A DNA stretch of 26,844 nt from Gnetum montanum (taxonomy: Eukaryota > Streptophyta > Gnetopsida > Gnetales > Gnetaceae): assembly GCA_015680685.1 (NCBI GenBank), contig MNCI01026467.1:153132-179975 (forward strand), given 5' to 3'. The notes under the pieces are model-generated. The model ran no database searches and had not been told where the DNA came from. It saw nothing but the letters and a program-made list of their open reading frames with translations. The translations under genes and the position numbers were made by a program. Positions 1 through 9,935 of this stretch are shown here, in pieces (positions within the stretch are counted from its first letter, which is position 1; every line of letters begins with the position of its first letter).

Positions 1-1021
1 AAGGGATTGTACACCACCTTGTTCTTGGGATTCCATTCCATTCTCTTCTTTCCATCCTTCTCTCCATTATTCACCTCATTGTCGGTTGTATCATTAGTGT
101 ACATATTTTGGTAGATACATTGTTTTCTTTTTGGTGAATTCTTGCGGTTAAGACTTTAACTCTTGTTCCAAATGACATTCCCAGAGCCTACGAGCTCTTT
201 GAATATGGGTTTGTCAGGGCATTAAGGGCATGAACCTGCTTTGGGGAGGATCCACTAACATTCCTATTTGGTGCACCAGTTAACTTCTTTCCCTTAACAT
301 TTTGCAATTAATTCTATTTTGTTCATTACCACCTTGACATCCATGTTACTGATGTTTTCAGTTGTCCTTTTTTATCTATCTTTCTTACTCCTTTTCTTTC
401 TCCATTATAACGCTACCGGAGGTTCGCGATTAGTCATGGGGGTATGGGGCCCGATTTTTTTAATTTTTTCCTAGCTCCAGATTTTTTGATTTTCTTCCTA
501 ACCCCTACACCTTCAGTAGTCATCATTACTATATCTCCCGATCCATATCAGCCATACCACAACCTAGCCAATGAACTTACACTAAAGTAAGGTATCAATT
601 ACATGATGATTCATTTACCCTTGCTAATATAAAATTGTGTTCTATGTGCAGATGGTGATCATACAACAACGGATTGGATCTGGAAAAAACACTTGGAATG
701 GAACCGCGCTGGAAGCAGCTATGCAAGGAGCAAGATCGATGAAGCGCTTACCAACGGACAATGGAAGGCGCAATCTTGGCATTAGTAGCAGCAACACTTC
801 TTTATCTCTCCCTCTTTCTCTTTCTCAGCTACCAACTAAGGCCTGATGTCATTGTAATAAGGTGTTCACCCTTGTTGTTAAGAACACTAGTTTTGTCAAA
901 TCTTGTAATGATGATCCATTCACATGTCATCCCATTAGTTCCATTCCCCTCAATAATTCCATACCTTCCCGATATTATTATAAGGAACTCGAAGATGAGT
1001 TTTCATTCAGTCATGGGGTTA
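1..1021 (+). mobile_element. 3' untranslated module of a family-1 gypsy element, preceding LTR A
   Basis: Non-coding stretch directly upstream of LTR A. It is homologous to two other places in the window: the reverse complement of about 25220-26250 and the plus strand at about 10930-11421. Shared landmarks include TTGGGATTCCATT near 27-40, TGCTTTGGGGAGGA near 238-251, and GGAGGTTCGC then AGTCATGGGG near 418-440. All complete copies end at an LTR starting TGATGAG, so this is the segment between integrase and 3' LTR. In Athila-type elements an env-like ORF may occupy this position; I see no credible long frame here, and the short ORFs at 637-1191 are not supported. The left edge is cut by the window. 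Confidence 0.8.
1008..1021 (+). promoter_or_regulatory. possible polypurine tract of the element ending in LTR A
   Basis: The bases just before the LTR read CATGGGGTTA; the equivalent place before LTR C (minus strand) reads CATGGAGGTA. A short G-rich run at the LTR boundary is where plus-strand priming would be expected, and a T-rich run (GAGTTTTCATTCA) lies just upstream in both copies. The tract is short and not purely purine, so this is a position-based call. Confidence 0.4.
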
Positions 1022-1047
1022 TGATGAGACGTGATTCACATGAGCCA

Positions 1048-1136
1048 CGATATTGCGTATGCGATATCACGACTGCCATGATATCGCGTACGCGATATCG
1101 CATCATCCCCTGCGATGTCGCATACATGATATCGCA
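1048..1136 (+). promoter_or_regulatory. cluster of GATATCGC-type palindromes in the U3 of LTR A
   Basis: Upstream of the TATA box the motif CGATATCG or a near variant (CGATATTG, CGATATCA, GCGATGTCGC) recurs at least six times within about 90 bp. It includes the perfect 20-bp palindrome GATATCGCGTACGCGATATC at 1080-1099. The same cluster, with a different number and spacing of motifs, occurs in LTR D at about 26530-26592. A remnant (CCGATATCAC) stands near 2922 in LTR B. Its place just upstream of TATA suggests promoter elements; no binding factor can be named. Confidence 0.6.
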
Positions 1137-1151
1137 TTCTACCAGCAAATC

Positions 1152-1159
1152 TATAAATA
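1152..1159 (+). promoter_or_regulatory. TATA box of LTR A
   Basis: TATAAATA, followed by AGAGGCGACAC. All four LTR copies have TATAAATA at the same structural position (A 1152, B 2949, C 24967 on minus, D 26609), so this is probably the start-site-determining element of retrotransposon transcription. Confidence 0.75.
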
Positions 1160-1440
1160 AGAGGCGACACTCCCCTTATTCCTCATCCTAGGCTAGAAGT
1201 AGGGAAACTCTGGCAGATTGATCACTCTAGAGACAGAATATTTTCCATGTGCCCACAGTAGGAGTCCCCAAGTGAACAGATCTTTATTCGAGTAGCCTTG
1301 TACCTGAACGTAAGTTGTGTATGGCAATAAATATGAGCTTTGTGGATAAACCTTGTAGTGCATGGAATAGGATTTTATGACACATAATTTATTACATGTC
1401 ATTTCCTACCTATTATTTATTACCCTGCAGTAGCATGGCA

Positions 1441-1612
1441 TGAGTACAACTTGATTACGAGCATTTACGAATGTGTATGGCTAATCAAGGAATCGGCTGC
1501 TCATTGCGATTAGATTCTCTCACCCTCAACTCGTAGAATGCAGAATGAGTACGGCTTGATTACGAGCATCTAAGGATGTGTATGGCTAGTCAAGGAATCG
1601 GCTGCTCATTAT
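1441..1612 (+). repeat. internal 105-bp duplication in LTR A
   Basis: TGAGTACAACTTGATTACGA at 1441 recurs as TGAGTACGGCTTGATTACGA at 1546. The match continues through ATGTGTATGGCTA and CAAGGAATCGGCTGCTCATT. About 67 bp of each copy align, with a few differences. I do not see the second copy in B or C, so it seems specific to this LTR lineage and accounts for part of A's extra length. Confidence 0.8.
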
Positions 1613-2034
1613 GTTTAGGCTAGTTAAGTGCCTCAGTATGACCACTTTGAGCACGTGCGTTACGTGTGGTGATCCTAGTAACGATTAGCGTTTGGTAGCC
1701 GCAGTTGCATAGTTCAGGGTGTGTACGGTAAGTGGGAACGGATGCTGATGCTAGTTAATTTAGACTTAGTTCATTAGTTAGAGTTAGTTAGTTTCTCAAC
1801 CCTTCACCTCGATAGCATAGGAGAAAAAACACGTAAAAGACTATAAAAATCATATACCTCAGACTTACTTAACCATACACCGTGAGAACTACAAGTAAGT
1901 CTGGGAAGACAATGAATGATTAACCCCAAGTGTTCCATGGGGTGTGTAGGCATTTAGTCTATGGAGTTCGAATGGATCGCACGTGCTACGCTTGTTTCGT
2001 ATGGTTGAGTGTAGGGGTACCTCACCACTCATCA

Positions 2035-2842
2035 GTTAGCAAGGGAGACAAGTAAGTTACATAAGGTTTGGATTGTGATAAGTTGTGGTATAGCCTTTGC
2101 TTTTCCCTATTCTTTAATGAAGTCTTTTCCTTACAAATTTTGAGCTTGTGTTGTCAAGTTGTGAGGGTTTGATAGTAAAGGTTCTACAACAAAGTTTTAT
2201 ACTTTTTCTTACAAATTTTAACATTTTGTTGTAAAAGTGTGAAGGTTTGAGAGCAAAGGTTCTACAACAAAGTTTTTCCCATGTGAGCTTAACAATCAAA
2301 GTAGAGAATATTATATATGCTTTTTAATTTTTCAATATGTATATAATTACACATTTGAATGATTGTATAATTTGGGATGCTTTGTGTTACTCATTTTCCC
2401 CATGTTTAACCTATGATTAATAGGGAATATGCCCAATGTTCAACTACATAGTCTATAAACATCATAGGAGATCATGTCATAATTTGTGGATGGACCAGAG
2501 GAATGTCTAGCTCAGTTTGGTGGGATTGTAGGTTGTTGTCTACCTAGTGATAGTTGTAGTAATCTTGTTTCATTGTATGGTTAAGTATAACTAAGACATG
2601 ATTAACGATGTTATCATGTTTATTATTGTTAAACATGAAAATCTACTAAGAAATAAAAATTTAACTAAAAATAATAAACATCTAAAATTTAAAATAAAGT
2701 TTAATTTATACTAAGACAATAAGCATATACTCTATCAACCTTCTGTCATGTTCCTAATTTATAAGTAGCTACTAGGTGGCTAGGTTAACTAACTATTAGA
2801 CAAATCAAGTTAATTAACCATTGGAATTATCAAGTTAACCAT
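2035..2842. other. AT-rich spacer between two LTR copies, no gene seen
   Basis: About 800 bp between LTR A and LTR B. It contains a tandem duplication (separate entry), then strongly AT-rich sequence (2590-2760) without a convincing frame. The 61-codon minus frame at 2114-2299 is a by-product of the duplication. Short direct repeats of the type CAAGTTAA..AACCATTG occur at 2807-2843 just before LTR B and may belong to a longer U3 than the one I delimit. Confidence 0.55.
2131..2286. repeat. two-copy tandem repeat, 78-bp unit
   Basis: TTACAAATTT starts at 2131 and again at 2209. Each unit ends with GGTTCTACAACAAAGTTTT. The copies share most positions, including AAGGTTTGA or AGGGTTTGA in the middle. 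The unit is a multiple of three, so it leaves an artificial open frame on the minus strand. Confidence 0.8.
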
Positions 2843-3614
2843 TGATGAATCATGCTTTTTCATGCTCTGAGATTAGATACTCAATATTGGAGCCTTAACA
2901 TCAGGTACTTGATGTTGGATGTCCGATATCACAAGGTATACATCGGCCTATAAATATAGCGCTTGGGCTCACGATTTTCATATCAGTTTTTGTCATAGTT
3001 AGCGAAGCTCTTGCAATTTTTTTTCTCTAGAGTTAGAATATTTTCTAAGTTCCATAATAGGAGTTTGAGTGTGTATAGATCTTTGTTCGAACACTAGTGT
3101 ACCTGAGCACAATAGTGTGACAGGAATAAAAATAAACCCTTTTGATAATCCTTGCAGCACTAAGCAATTAATTTCCAGTTGTTAATGAACACAAGCACAA
3201 CCACTTCAAGCATACATATAGTGCTTGGTAACCTAGCAGTGCTTAACGTTTGGTAGCCTAGTAGTGCTATATGTGTTTAGGATGTGTCTAGGAAAGTGGG
3301 ACGGGTACTTGTATTAGGCTAGCTAGGTAGTGAATGAATTAGATCTTAAATTACTCTACCTTTCATTCTTATTGTAGGTGATTAAACTTATAAAACATAA
3401 AATGAGAAAAATCATGTACCCCAACTACACTTAAACCATACCCTTGAGCTTCACAAGTTTAGTTGGGAAGATAATGAATGTTCTCAACACCCATTTCACT
3501 TCCTAGATAAACTAGTGTACTGGAGAACTATAGGTCCATGGAATTTGACTGGATCACATGTGAATGCCTTAGTGATTCATATGGTTGGACATAGAGGTAC
3601 CTCGTCACTCATCA
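2843..3614 (+). repeat. LTR copy B (5' LTR of element 1)
   Basis: Starts TGATGAATC and ends CACTCATCA; about 772 bp. It shares with LTR A the TATA box, AGAATATTTTC, ATAGGAGT, AGATCTTTGTTCG, a CCTTGCAGCACT block, ATCATGTACC, GTTGGGAAGA and the terminal block TCACTCATCA. It is more diverged than A and D are from each other. The start is uncertain; an alternative TG lies near 2914. A primer-binding site follows directly, which marks it as a 5' LTR. Confidence 0.75.
2949..2956 (+). promoter_or_regulatory. TATA box of LTR B
   Basis: TATAAATA followed by TAGCGCTTGGG, at the same structural place as in the other LTR copies and about 106 bp inside the proposed LTR start. Confidence 0.65.
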
Positions 3615-3633
3615 TTGCCACCATTGTCAGGAA
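3615..3633 (+). promoter_or_regulatory. decayed primer-binding site of element 1
   Basis: Immediately after the LTR terminal CA the sequence reads TTGCCACCATTGTCAGGAA. This matches, mostly with G-to-A and C-to-T differences, the TGGCGCCGTTGCCGGGGA type of primer-binding region known from plant Athila/Tat elements (tRNA-Asp type, from memory). The conserved spacing from the LTR end supports the call. It also fixes LTR B as the 5' LTR. Confidence 0.65.
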
Positions 3634-4029
3634 CCTTTTGGTTGTTTCGTGCACTATCTAGGATTTAGTGGAAATCATTCAAAATCATTGGAATGAACCT
3701 TAAAGTCACATTATATTTTACAATTACTATAAAAAAAATTTAAAAGCACATTACGTTTTTATCATCTAATTGAAAATGTCTTCTTCTCACAGGAGTGCTT
3801 CTTCACCCAAGTTTGATGGAGTTCATCAGTTGGTGCCTCAACAATATTGAGTGGTATATGCTCATCTTGATGAGTATGTACCCAATTTCACCTTCATCCT
3901 ACATAAGGATGAATAGCTGTAGTGTCATGACATGGAGGACAACATTATGTTACTACCCGATCAATCTGTTCCTACAATGCTCCAACAAATGCTTATATGA
4001 TGCGATCTCTAGGAACGTCATGCTTATAT

Positions 4030-5620
4030 GTTGTGCAAGATACTGACACCAAGGATTATCATCCCACTAAGGTACAACATCTACAGGATTGATAGCTAGA
4101 ACAAAGTCATGACTTTGTGAAAGGAAAATAATTTAATGATTTTCCATTCTTGATGTACCAAAAAGATGATGGGAAAGCCTTCTCTGGTAGTTTCCCATTC
4201 AGTGAAATCCCTCTCTTTGACTTTGGTGAAGGAGGTCAAAACCAGAACCTGTAGTCCACTATTCACAATCCTAGTTCTTATAAGAATGGATCTAATAACA
4301 GAGAAGGATCCAAAGAGGCAAGCCAAGGTAGGAGTGCAGACAAGGAACAAGATTGTGATCATGGACACAATTGCTGAAGGGGTAGTAGTAGGCACTATGA
4401 TGGTGCTAGTCCTCCTTCCTCCTCACCTTCATTGTCATCATCATCATCTTCTTCTTCTAGCTCTGACCATGACTGTAGGAGATGAGATTGTGATGGAGGT
4501 GACCAAAATGACCGATGAGACCAAAATGATCGAAGGGATGGTTGAGCAAGGCAAGATTAAGGGTGTAGACATTCAAGAGAGGTACATTGCCATGAATGAA
4601 GAAGTAGTAGAGGGAATTTTAGGCACCATTATCATGGCCTCAATGAGCCTTTTCTTGCTATCCAAAGTATGCTCAATATTGCAGAGGCAGTACGAATTCC
4701 AACAAGGCATGCGAATGATAGTTAAATCAAAAGGCTAGACATGAAAAATATTCCTTGGTTTAAAGGGGGATATAACTCTGATCCATAGAACCATCTCCAA
4801 GCTTTTCAAGATGCATGTGCCTTACACAACATAGAGAATGATTGGCAAAAACTTAAGTTGTTCCCAAGGACACTCATCAAAGAAGCAGAGAACTGGTACC
4901 AATTCTTAGAGTTGAAATCAATCATACGATGGAGTACCATGCTTGAATTTTTTAATGATAAATATCAAACATAATCCATGTTTTCCAACTTGAGAAGGAA
5001 AATCCAAGGATGAAAACAAGAAACACACAAACCCTTCAATGCTGCCATCGGCTGATACTACTCCTTAATGCACAAATGTCTTGGCCACAGTTATTCTCAA
5101 CTAGATCAACTTTGCCACATTGTAGATGGGCTTCAATTAGAAATGAGAAGAATCCTTGGTGTTTATGCCCAAGGACGATTGTCAAATTTAAGTGCCCATT
5201 AGATACAAAGATTATTCAAGTAGGTAGCTAAAGAGGAGGGTGAATTAAGAAAAAGAGAAAGTGTAGAGGAATGTAACCATGATCCTTCCATTCACAAGAG
5301 GGAGGTTCGATTCTATGATAGTGAGGAAGAATCTACACTTAATGAGGTGATAAATAGGAAACCTTGCCACTCCAAAAATTTCAATATGAAATTACAGCCA
5401 AGGTTGATCAATTATGGGACTCCATGAATAGCAGATTTCAAGCTATCCTAAAAATTGCTGAAGAGTCCAAAGAAAAAGGTAGTGATCATGAGCATAGGAG
5501 GCGCAAGGAAGTTGAACATGCCTATCAGAAAGGTAAGCACAAGATTGTTGTAATAGAAGAAGTTGTAAAAAGTGAATCAGATGATGATGGTGGGTGTGAC
5601 ATCTACTAGTATGAACATCC
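4030..5620 (+). pseudogene. gag: gag of element 1 (degenerate)
   Basis: Capsid/nucleocapsid polyprotein of a Ty3/gypsy element, which would form the virus-like particle. The best frame passes an ATG at 4153 (MYQKDDGKAFSG), then a Ser-rich tract near 4405-4460 (ten serines running into DHD). From about 4740 comes a capsid core: NIPWFKGGYNSDP, then HLQAFQDACALHNIE, KLKLFPRTLIKEAENWYQF, EFFNDKYQT and SNLRRKIQG. This is the usual gypsy Gag pattern (DP..HL..F, LFP.SL...A..W, F...F). Stops are mostly TAG where Trp would fit. A Lys/Glu-rich C-terminal part ends near 5620. The 190-codon open frame at 4166-4738 is an out-of-frame shadow of this gene. The stretch before 4150 is probably the N-terminal part but is not clear. 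Confidence 0.75.
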
Positions 5621-6179
5621 TAAGGGATGTTTCCCCATAGTGTCACATTTATAGGAGTCTAAGGTGTATGCTTTGAATCCATGACTAACACAAAGGCAAA
5701 CATCTAGAAGATTACCTTATCCTCAAGGTAATTTTAGGAAGGCAGTTCCACTAGCAACAACAATATTATCTAAGTGAAACTCCATGACAACCATATGAGC
5801 AATATCAACAGTGGTAGCAACGACAATCATGGGCATTGGCACTACCAAGGTAACAATACCCTTACAGATAACCTAATCCATATGGGTACTATGTTCAGCA
5901 ACCCCTATCTCCACATGACTCCTTTAGTCATGTTTGTACTTTCTAATCTCACTACCACCCTTCTGATTATTATCAAACTCATTCTCCACATGAAAGAAGG
6001 ATGCCACTTTTTATCTTTATCCCCCTCCCATCCTTGCACATGTTCCTTCTCTAGCTGCATAGCTACCACCTACTCCACCTATGCAGGGTGAACTACTAGC
6101 TCAACTGTAACAACGCAACATGAACAGGGCCATTAATCTATAACTGGTTCATCAATCGAGTGGGTTGAATACTTGATCA

Positions 6180-6776
6180 AAGAAAATACCTTTCTTTTGA
6201 TCCCATAGTCCACCTAAGCCCTCAAATACACCTACAGTTGACAACCCTATCCCCCCATCTTCCTCTGTATCAAATTTCTTCAAGTCCCCTTCAAACCAAA
6301 CACCACCTAGGATCCATACTATGATGCTTACTCACACTATATCTGATTGGATTCATGCTGGAAACCATTCCAAGAAATTAGCCAATCTTGAAAGTCCTCT
6401 CATTTATTTGTAGATCATTAAGAATGAACCTTGTAAAGCTCTTCTTGACTTAGGTTCTAGTGTTAATTTAATTTCTCATGAGATGTACACTACATTGAAC
6501 CTACCTTCTCTTAAGAAGAGTAATATCATATTAGAACTGGCAAACCAATCCATCATTGTTTTATTAGGACTAGTGAAAGACATTATGACCACTATCTATG
6601 GGGGATCTTATCCTATTGATTTCCTAGTGATCAAGATGGAGAATTGCAAAGGGAATTTCCCAATCATCATGGGAAGGACATGGCTTAGCACCATTGATGT
6701 AAGAATGGGCATAAAAAATCCTTCCTTGAAAATATCTAAAGAAAATGCATTTGAAAATATCAAGAAAAAGTGATGC
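6180..6776 (+). pseudogene. aspartic protease region of element 1 Pol
   Basis: A proline-rich linker (6210-6310) leads into a retropepsin-like domain. The active-site motif DLGSSVNL begins at 6447, in frame with the open stretch from 6483. The canonical form is D-S/T-G-A/S; here the second residue is Leu, as is common in plant gypsy elements. Downstream, YPIDFLVIKME and IIMGRTWLSTIDVRM correspond to the flap/core and the conserved ILGR.(F/W)L motif. One in-frame TAG precedes the active site (near 6411). The frame ends at a stop at 6771-6773. The enzyme would cleave the Gag-Pol precursor. Confidence 0.8.
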
Positions 6777-7329
6777 ATCACGTACAGCGATATAGGGTGC
6801 AATTATGTGCAGAAACTCTAGGCCATGAAATAAGCATCTATCTCTACATGCAAGTAGTATGCACCAAAAGTAGAAATTCAAAGGTGTCTATATGCATCAG
6901 CACAAAATAGGAGGGTACCTAATGGCTGATCGTTGGTTCTAAGAACAACACACTTTTCATGGAACTGATTGAGGGCTTGACATGTGCCTATGTTGTAGGC
7001 ATGGATGAACTAGAGCAAGTTCATTACCAACTTTCTGATGATGTAAATGATGATACTTATTGGAAAGAGTTGGAGATTCCTGAAAATTTTAAGCAAGATC
7101 CCCTTGAACTAAAAATGCTATCGGTCGGAATGGAATATGTAGTTTTAAAAATGGGAAGCTAGTCATAATCAATGCAAATCTTGCTCTAGAGCAGAAAAGA
7201 TGTTGTTGAATGTGGTTGAAAAATGGTCAATAGCTTTTCCTTGGTCATATCTTGAACTCATACGGATTGATCCTAGGATATGCTAGCATCGCATCTACAC
7301 TAATCTAGCCATGAAGTCAAAGAGACAGC
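6777..7329 (+). pseudogene. protease-reverse transcriptase linker of element 1
   Basis: A frame at 6959-7162 (MELIEGLTCAYVVGMDELEQ onward) is acidic and falls where Athila/Tat-type Pol has a variable linker between protease and reverse transcriptase. A following stretch with ..WSIAFPWSYLELIRIDPRI.. character (7225-7275) looks like the region just before reverse transcriptase in these elements. Frames change at least twice. No catalytic motif is expected here. Confidence 0.55.
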
Positions 7330-8130
7330 CACAAAGGTGATTGAACCCCAAATTGAAGTAGGTCATCAAAGAGGAAATCAAACAATTCCTCAAGGTAGGG
7401 TTCATTTATTCCATTGTGGATAGTGAGTGGGTTAGTCCACTCATGATTGTGTTAAAGAAAGGAGGCAAGTGGAGGGTTTGCATCAATTTTTGGCTATTGA
7501 ATATGGCAACATTCAAGGACCATTTTATGTTGTCATTTGTTGATCAAGTGTTAGACACAATATCTGGGCATTGCTACTATAAGTTTCTAGATGGTTATAA
7601 TAGCTATAACCAAATTCAAATTGCATCAGAGGACCAAGTGAAGACAACATTCATGTGTCCTTGGGGGACTTTTGCATATCACAAGATGCCATTTGGTTTA
7701 TGTAATGCTCTTACTACATTCCAATGTTTGGTTTAGAGCATTTTCAACAGCAAATTGGAAGTGGTATGGAAGTCTTCATGGATGACTTCTCCACTTATGG
7801 AGCTACATTTGAGCAAGCCTTGGACCGCCTTGAGCAAGTGCTAAAATGATTTGTTAAAACCAACTTGCGGCTCAATTGGAAAAAATGTCACCTAATGGTC
7901 TAGGAAGGCATTGTATTGGGTCACAAAATATAACAAGCAAGAATTGAGGTAGACCCTAAGAAAATAATGTTCATCCAAGGAATAACCTACCAACCAAAAA
8001 TTTTCAAAGATGTTTGATCATTCCTTAGACATACTAGCTACTATTGAGAATTCGTAGAGAATTTCTCTAAGATTTCAAAGTTGTTGGTGAAGCTAACAAA
8101 GAAATATTTTTCATTTTTTTGGATCAAAGA
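7330..8130 (+). pseudogene. reverse transcriptase of element 1
   Basis: RNA-dependent DNA polymerase domain. The frame at 7416-7736 shows SEWVSPLMIVLKKGGKWRVC, then KDHF, FVDQVLDTISGHCYYKFLDG, NQIQIA.EDQVKTTF, CPWGTFAY and MPFGLCNALTTFQ, all in gypsy order. After a TAG at 7735 and a frameshift the catalytic box VFMDDFSTYG follows at 7772-7801. The two catalytic aspartates are present. A thumb/connection part continues to about 8130 (PKIFKDV, ..SFLRHTSYY.EFVENF). Several stops interrupt it. The wording of the motifs (PWGTFAY, KDHF.L.F.DQVLD) fits the Athila/Tat side of the family. Confidence 0.9.
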
Positions 8131-8640
8131 ATGTAAAAAAGCATTCCAACAACTAAAAGAGAAACTTGTAGAAACTCCAATCCTACAAGTACTTGATTAG
8201 TCTAGACCATTTCATGTCATCATGGATGCATGAAATTATGTCTTGGGAGCTGTGGTTATGTAGATGGACAATAAGAAATGTCCATATTACATCTATCGTG
8301 CTAGCCAAAGCATTGTGGATGTACAAATGAACTACATCTCTATAGAAAAAGAATTGATGACAGTGGTATTTGATTTAGAGAAGTTCAAGCATTATGTGCT
8401 TGGATACAAGGTGTTTGTGCACATGGATCATAGTGCCATCCACTTCCTAATGAACAAGCCAATGGTGAGCCCCCATGTCATATGATGGCTGGTGATCTTG
8501 TAGGAATTCGATCTTATGATGGTAGATCGAAAGGACAATGAGAATGTGGTCTCTAATCACTTGTCTCAATTGCGATGGGACAACAAAGAGGAAGAAAATG
8601 CACTATCTAATATGTTTCTTGCTAAACTCCTCTTTGCTAG
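8131..8640 (+). pseudogene. RNase H of element 1
   Basis: Ribonuclease H domain that would degrade the RNA of the RNA:DNA hybrid. KKAFQQLKEKLVETPILQ (8130-8190) leads into SRPFHVIMDA at 8201-8230 (first catalytic Asp). Then come NYVLGAVVM, MDNKKCPYYIYRASQSIVD, NYISIEKELMTVVFDLEKF (catalytic Glu), HYVLGYKVFVHMDHSAIHFL (catalytic Asp) and EFDLMMVDRKDNENVVSNHL. TGA, TAG and CTTGTAGGAATTC-type stops interrupt it. A second, Tat-type archaeal RNase H is not visible, which favours Athila over Tat for this element. Confidence 0.88.
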
Positions 8641-9935
8641 GGCTATAACTAAATAATTTCCCAATGAGCATAAATGGTATGATTGCATTCTCATCTATCT
8701 TCTCACCCAAGAGATGCTACAAGGGTTTGACCATCAAAATAAATAGTAGTTTTTTCACTAGGTAAAACATTTCATGGAGATCAATGGATGCCTCTACAAG
8801 GTGTGCATCGATGGCTTGGTTCATTGGTATGTCCCTCATGCTGATTAATTGCATGTTCTCCAAGATGCTCATGAAGGTCTTTGTGGAGGACACTATGCTA
8901 GGAGATATACGACCATTAAAATCCTAATGGTAGGGTACTATTGGCCAACAATCTTTAGGGATACTCACCATTATGTCCACTTTTGTGAATGATGCCAATA
9001 ATATGGTGCAATGATTGCTTGAATGGAGGGACCTCAACAATGGATTCAACCACTAGAACCCTTCAACATATGGGCCATTGATTTCATGGGTCCCATCATG
9101 CCCATATCAAATGGAAAGGTGTACATCATAGTCATTGTTTGACTACTGTACAAAATGGGTAGAAGTAGTAGCCATCATCGATTGTACATCTTCTACTACT
9201 ACTTGGTTTGTACAACAAAATGTTGTAAATAGGTTTGGTGTGCCACATGCATTAATTTCTAATAATGAAACTCACTTTATAGGTGCTACTTTTCAGAAGC
9301 TCATGCAATGCTTAGGGGTTGAACATAAACTCACAATACCCTACCACCCTTAAGTCAATGGTCAAGCTGAGGTTACCAATAGGTAAATCACAAGGATTCT
9401 AACAAGAACTATTAGCAAATATAGGAAAGGTTGGAGCACAAAACTCAATGATGCCCTTTGGGCTTATCGCTCAACATGGAAACTTCTTATAGGCTATTCT
9501 TCCTATGAGCTTGTGTATGGAAAATTACCAACACTTCCTATTCAATCCAAGCTTTTTACACTTTCAACAGCTTGTGACCTCAACCTTGACTTGATTCTAG
9601 CACAAAAAGAAAGACTAATGGATCTCAACCTACTAGAAAAAAATTGATTGGTGGCCCTATCATCTAACGAGTTGCACAAGGCCTATAACAAAAAGTGCCA
9701 TGACCTTAAAATCAGAAAAGTCAAATTTCAACTAGGAGGTAAGGTTCTTTGCTAGAACCCCACACATGTACCTCAATGAACTAGGTTCCAAATGTTGTGG
9801 GAAGAAGCTTACATCATTTACAAAAAATTTTCTTTTGGGGTCATGATGATCTACAAACTTGAGAGCCTAGACAAGAAATAGTTGGTCAACATACAACAAA
9901 TCAAACCTTTCCATGAGCCTAAGCTAGCAAATACA
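8641..9935 (+). pseudogene. integrase of element 1
   Basis: Would insert the cDNA into the genome. The zinc-binding HHCC part (8860-8995) is complete: HEGLCGGH...HFCE.CQ. The catalytic core has IWAIDFMGP (Asp at 9080), then ISNNETHF (9255-9278), where the second catalytic Asp has become Asn (codon AAT at 9261). VNGQAEVTNR follows with the Glu at 9369; the last two sites are 35 residues apart, as in D,D-35-E. WAYRSTWK and the (V)YGK(L)P motif mark the core end. The C-terminal part (KKCHDLKIRKVKF, about 9690-9930) has no recognisable chromodomain. Stops include a CAA-to-TAA type change at 9351. Confidence 0.9.

Larger units (their letters stand above)
1022..2034 (+). repeat. LTR copy A (3' LTR, family 1)
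   Basis: Begins TGATGAG and ends CTCATCA, a perfect 7-bp terminal inverted repeat in the usual TG...CA form; 1,013 bp. The TATA box is at 1152. The region after it (AATATTTTCC near 1228, then GGAGTCCCC and AGATCTTTATTC) is shared with copies B, C and D. The U5 part (TATGGTTGAG near 2001, then ACCTCACCACTCATCA) is shared with B and C. Because the 3' untranslated module lies immediately upstream, this is a 3' LTR and not a solo LTR. The flank after 2034 (GTTAGC) is unrelated to a primer-binding site. Confidence 0.87.

Noticed and set aside
637-1191. Three overlapping short plus-strand frames before and into LTR A
   Set aside because: They are not kept in the homologous module at 25220-26250 and enter the LTR; no coding signal.
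2640-2760. Possible MITE or AT-rich insertion
   Set aside because: Very AT-rich, but no terminal inverted repeats with target duplication could be found by eye.
4166-4738. 190-codon plus-strand open frame, one of the longest in the window
   Set aside because: It is out of frame with the Gag core at 4740-5600. The neighbouring frame from ATG 4153 continues into Gag motifs and contains the serine tract.
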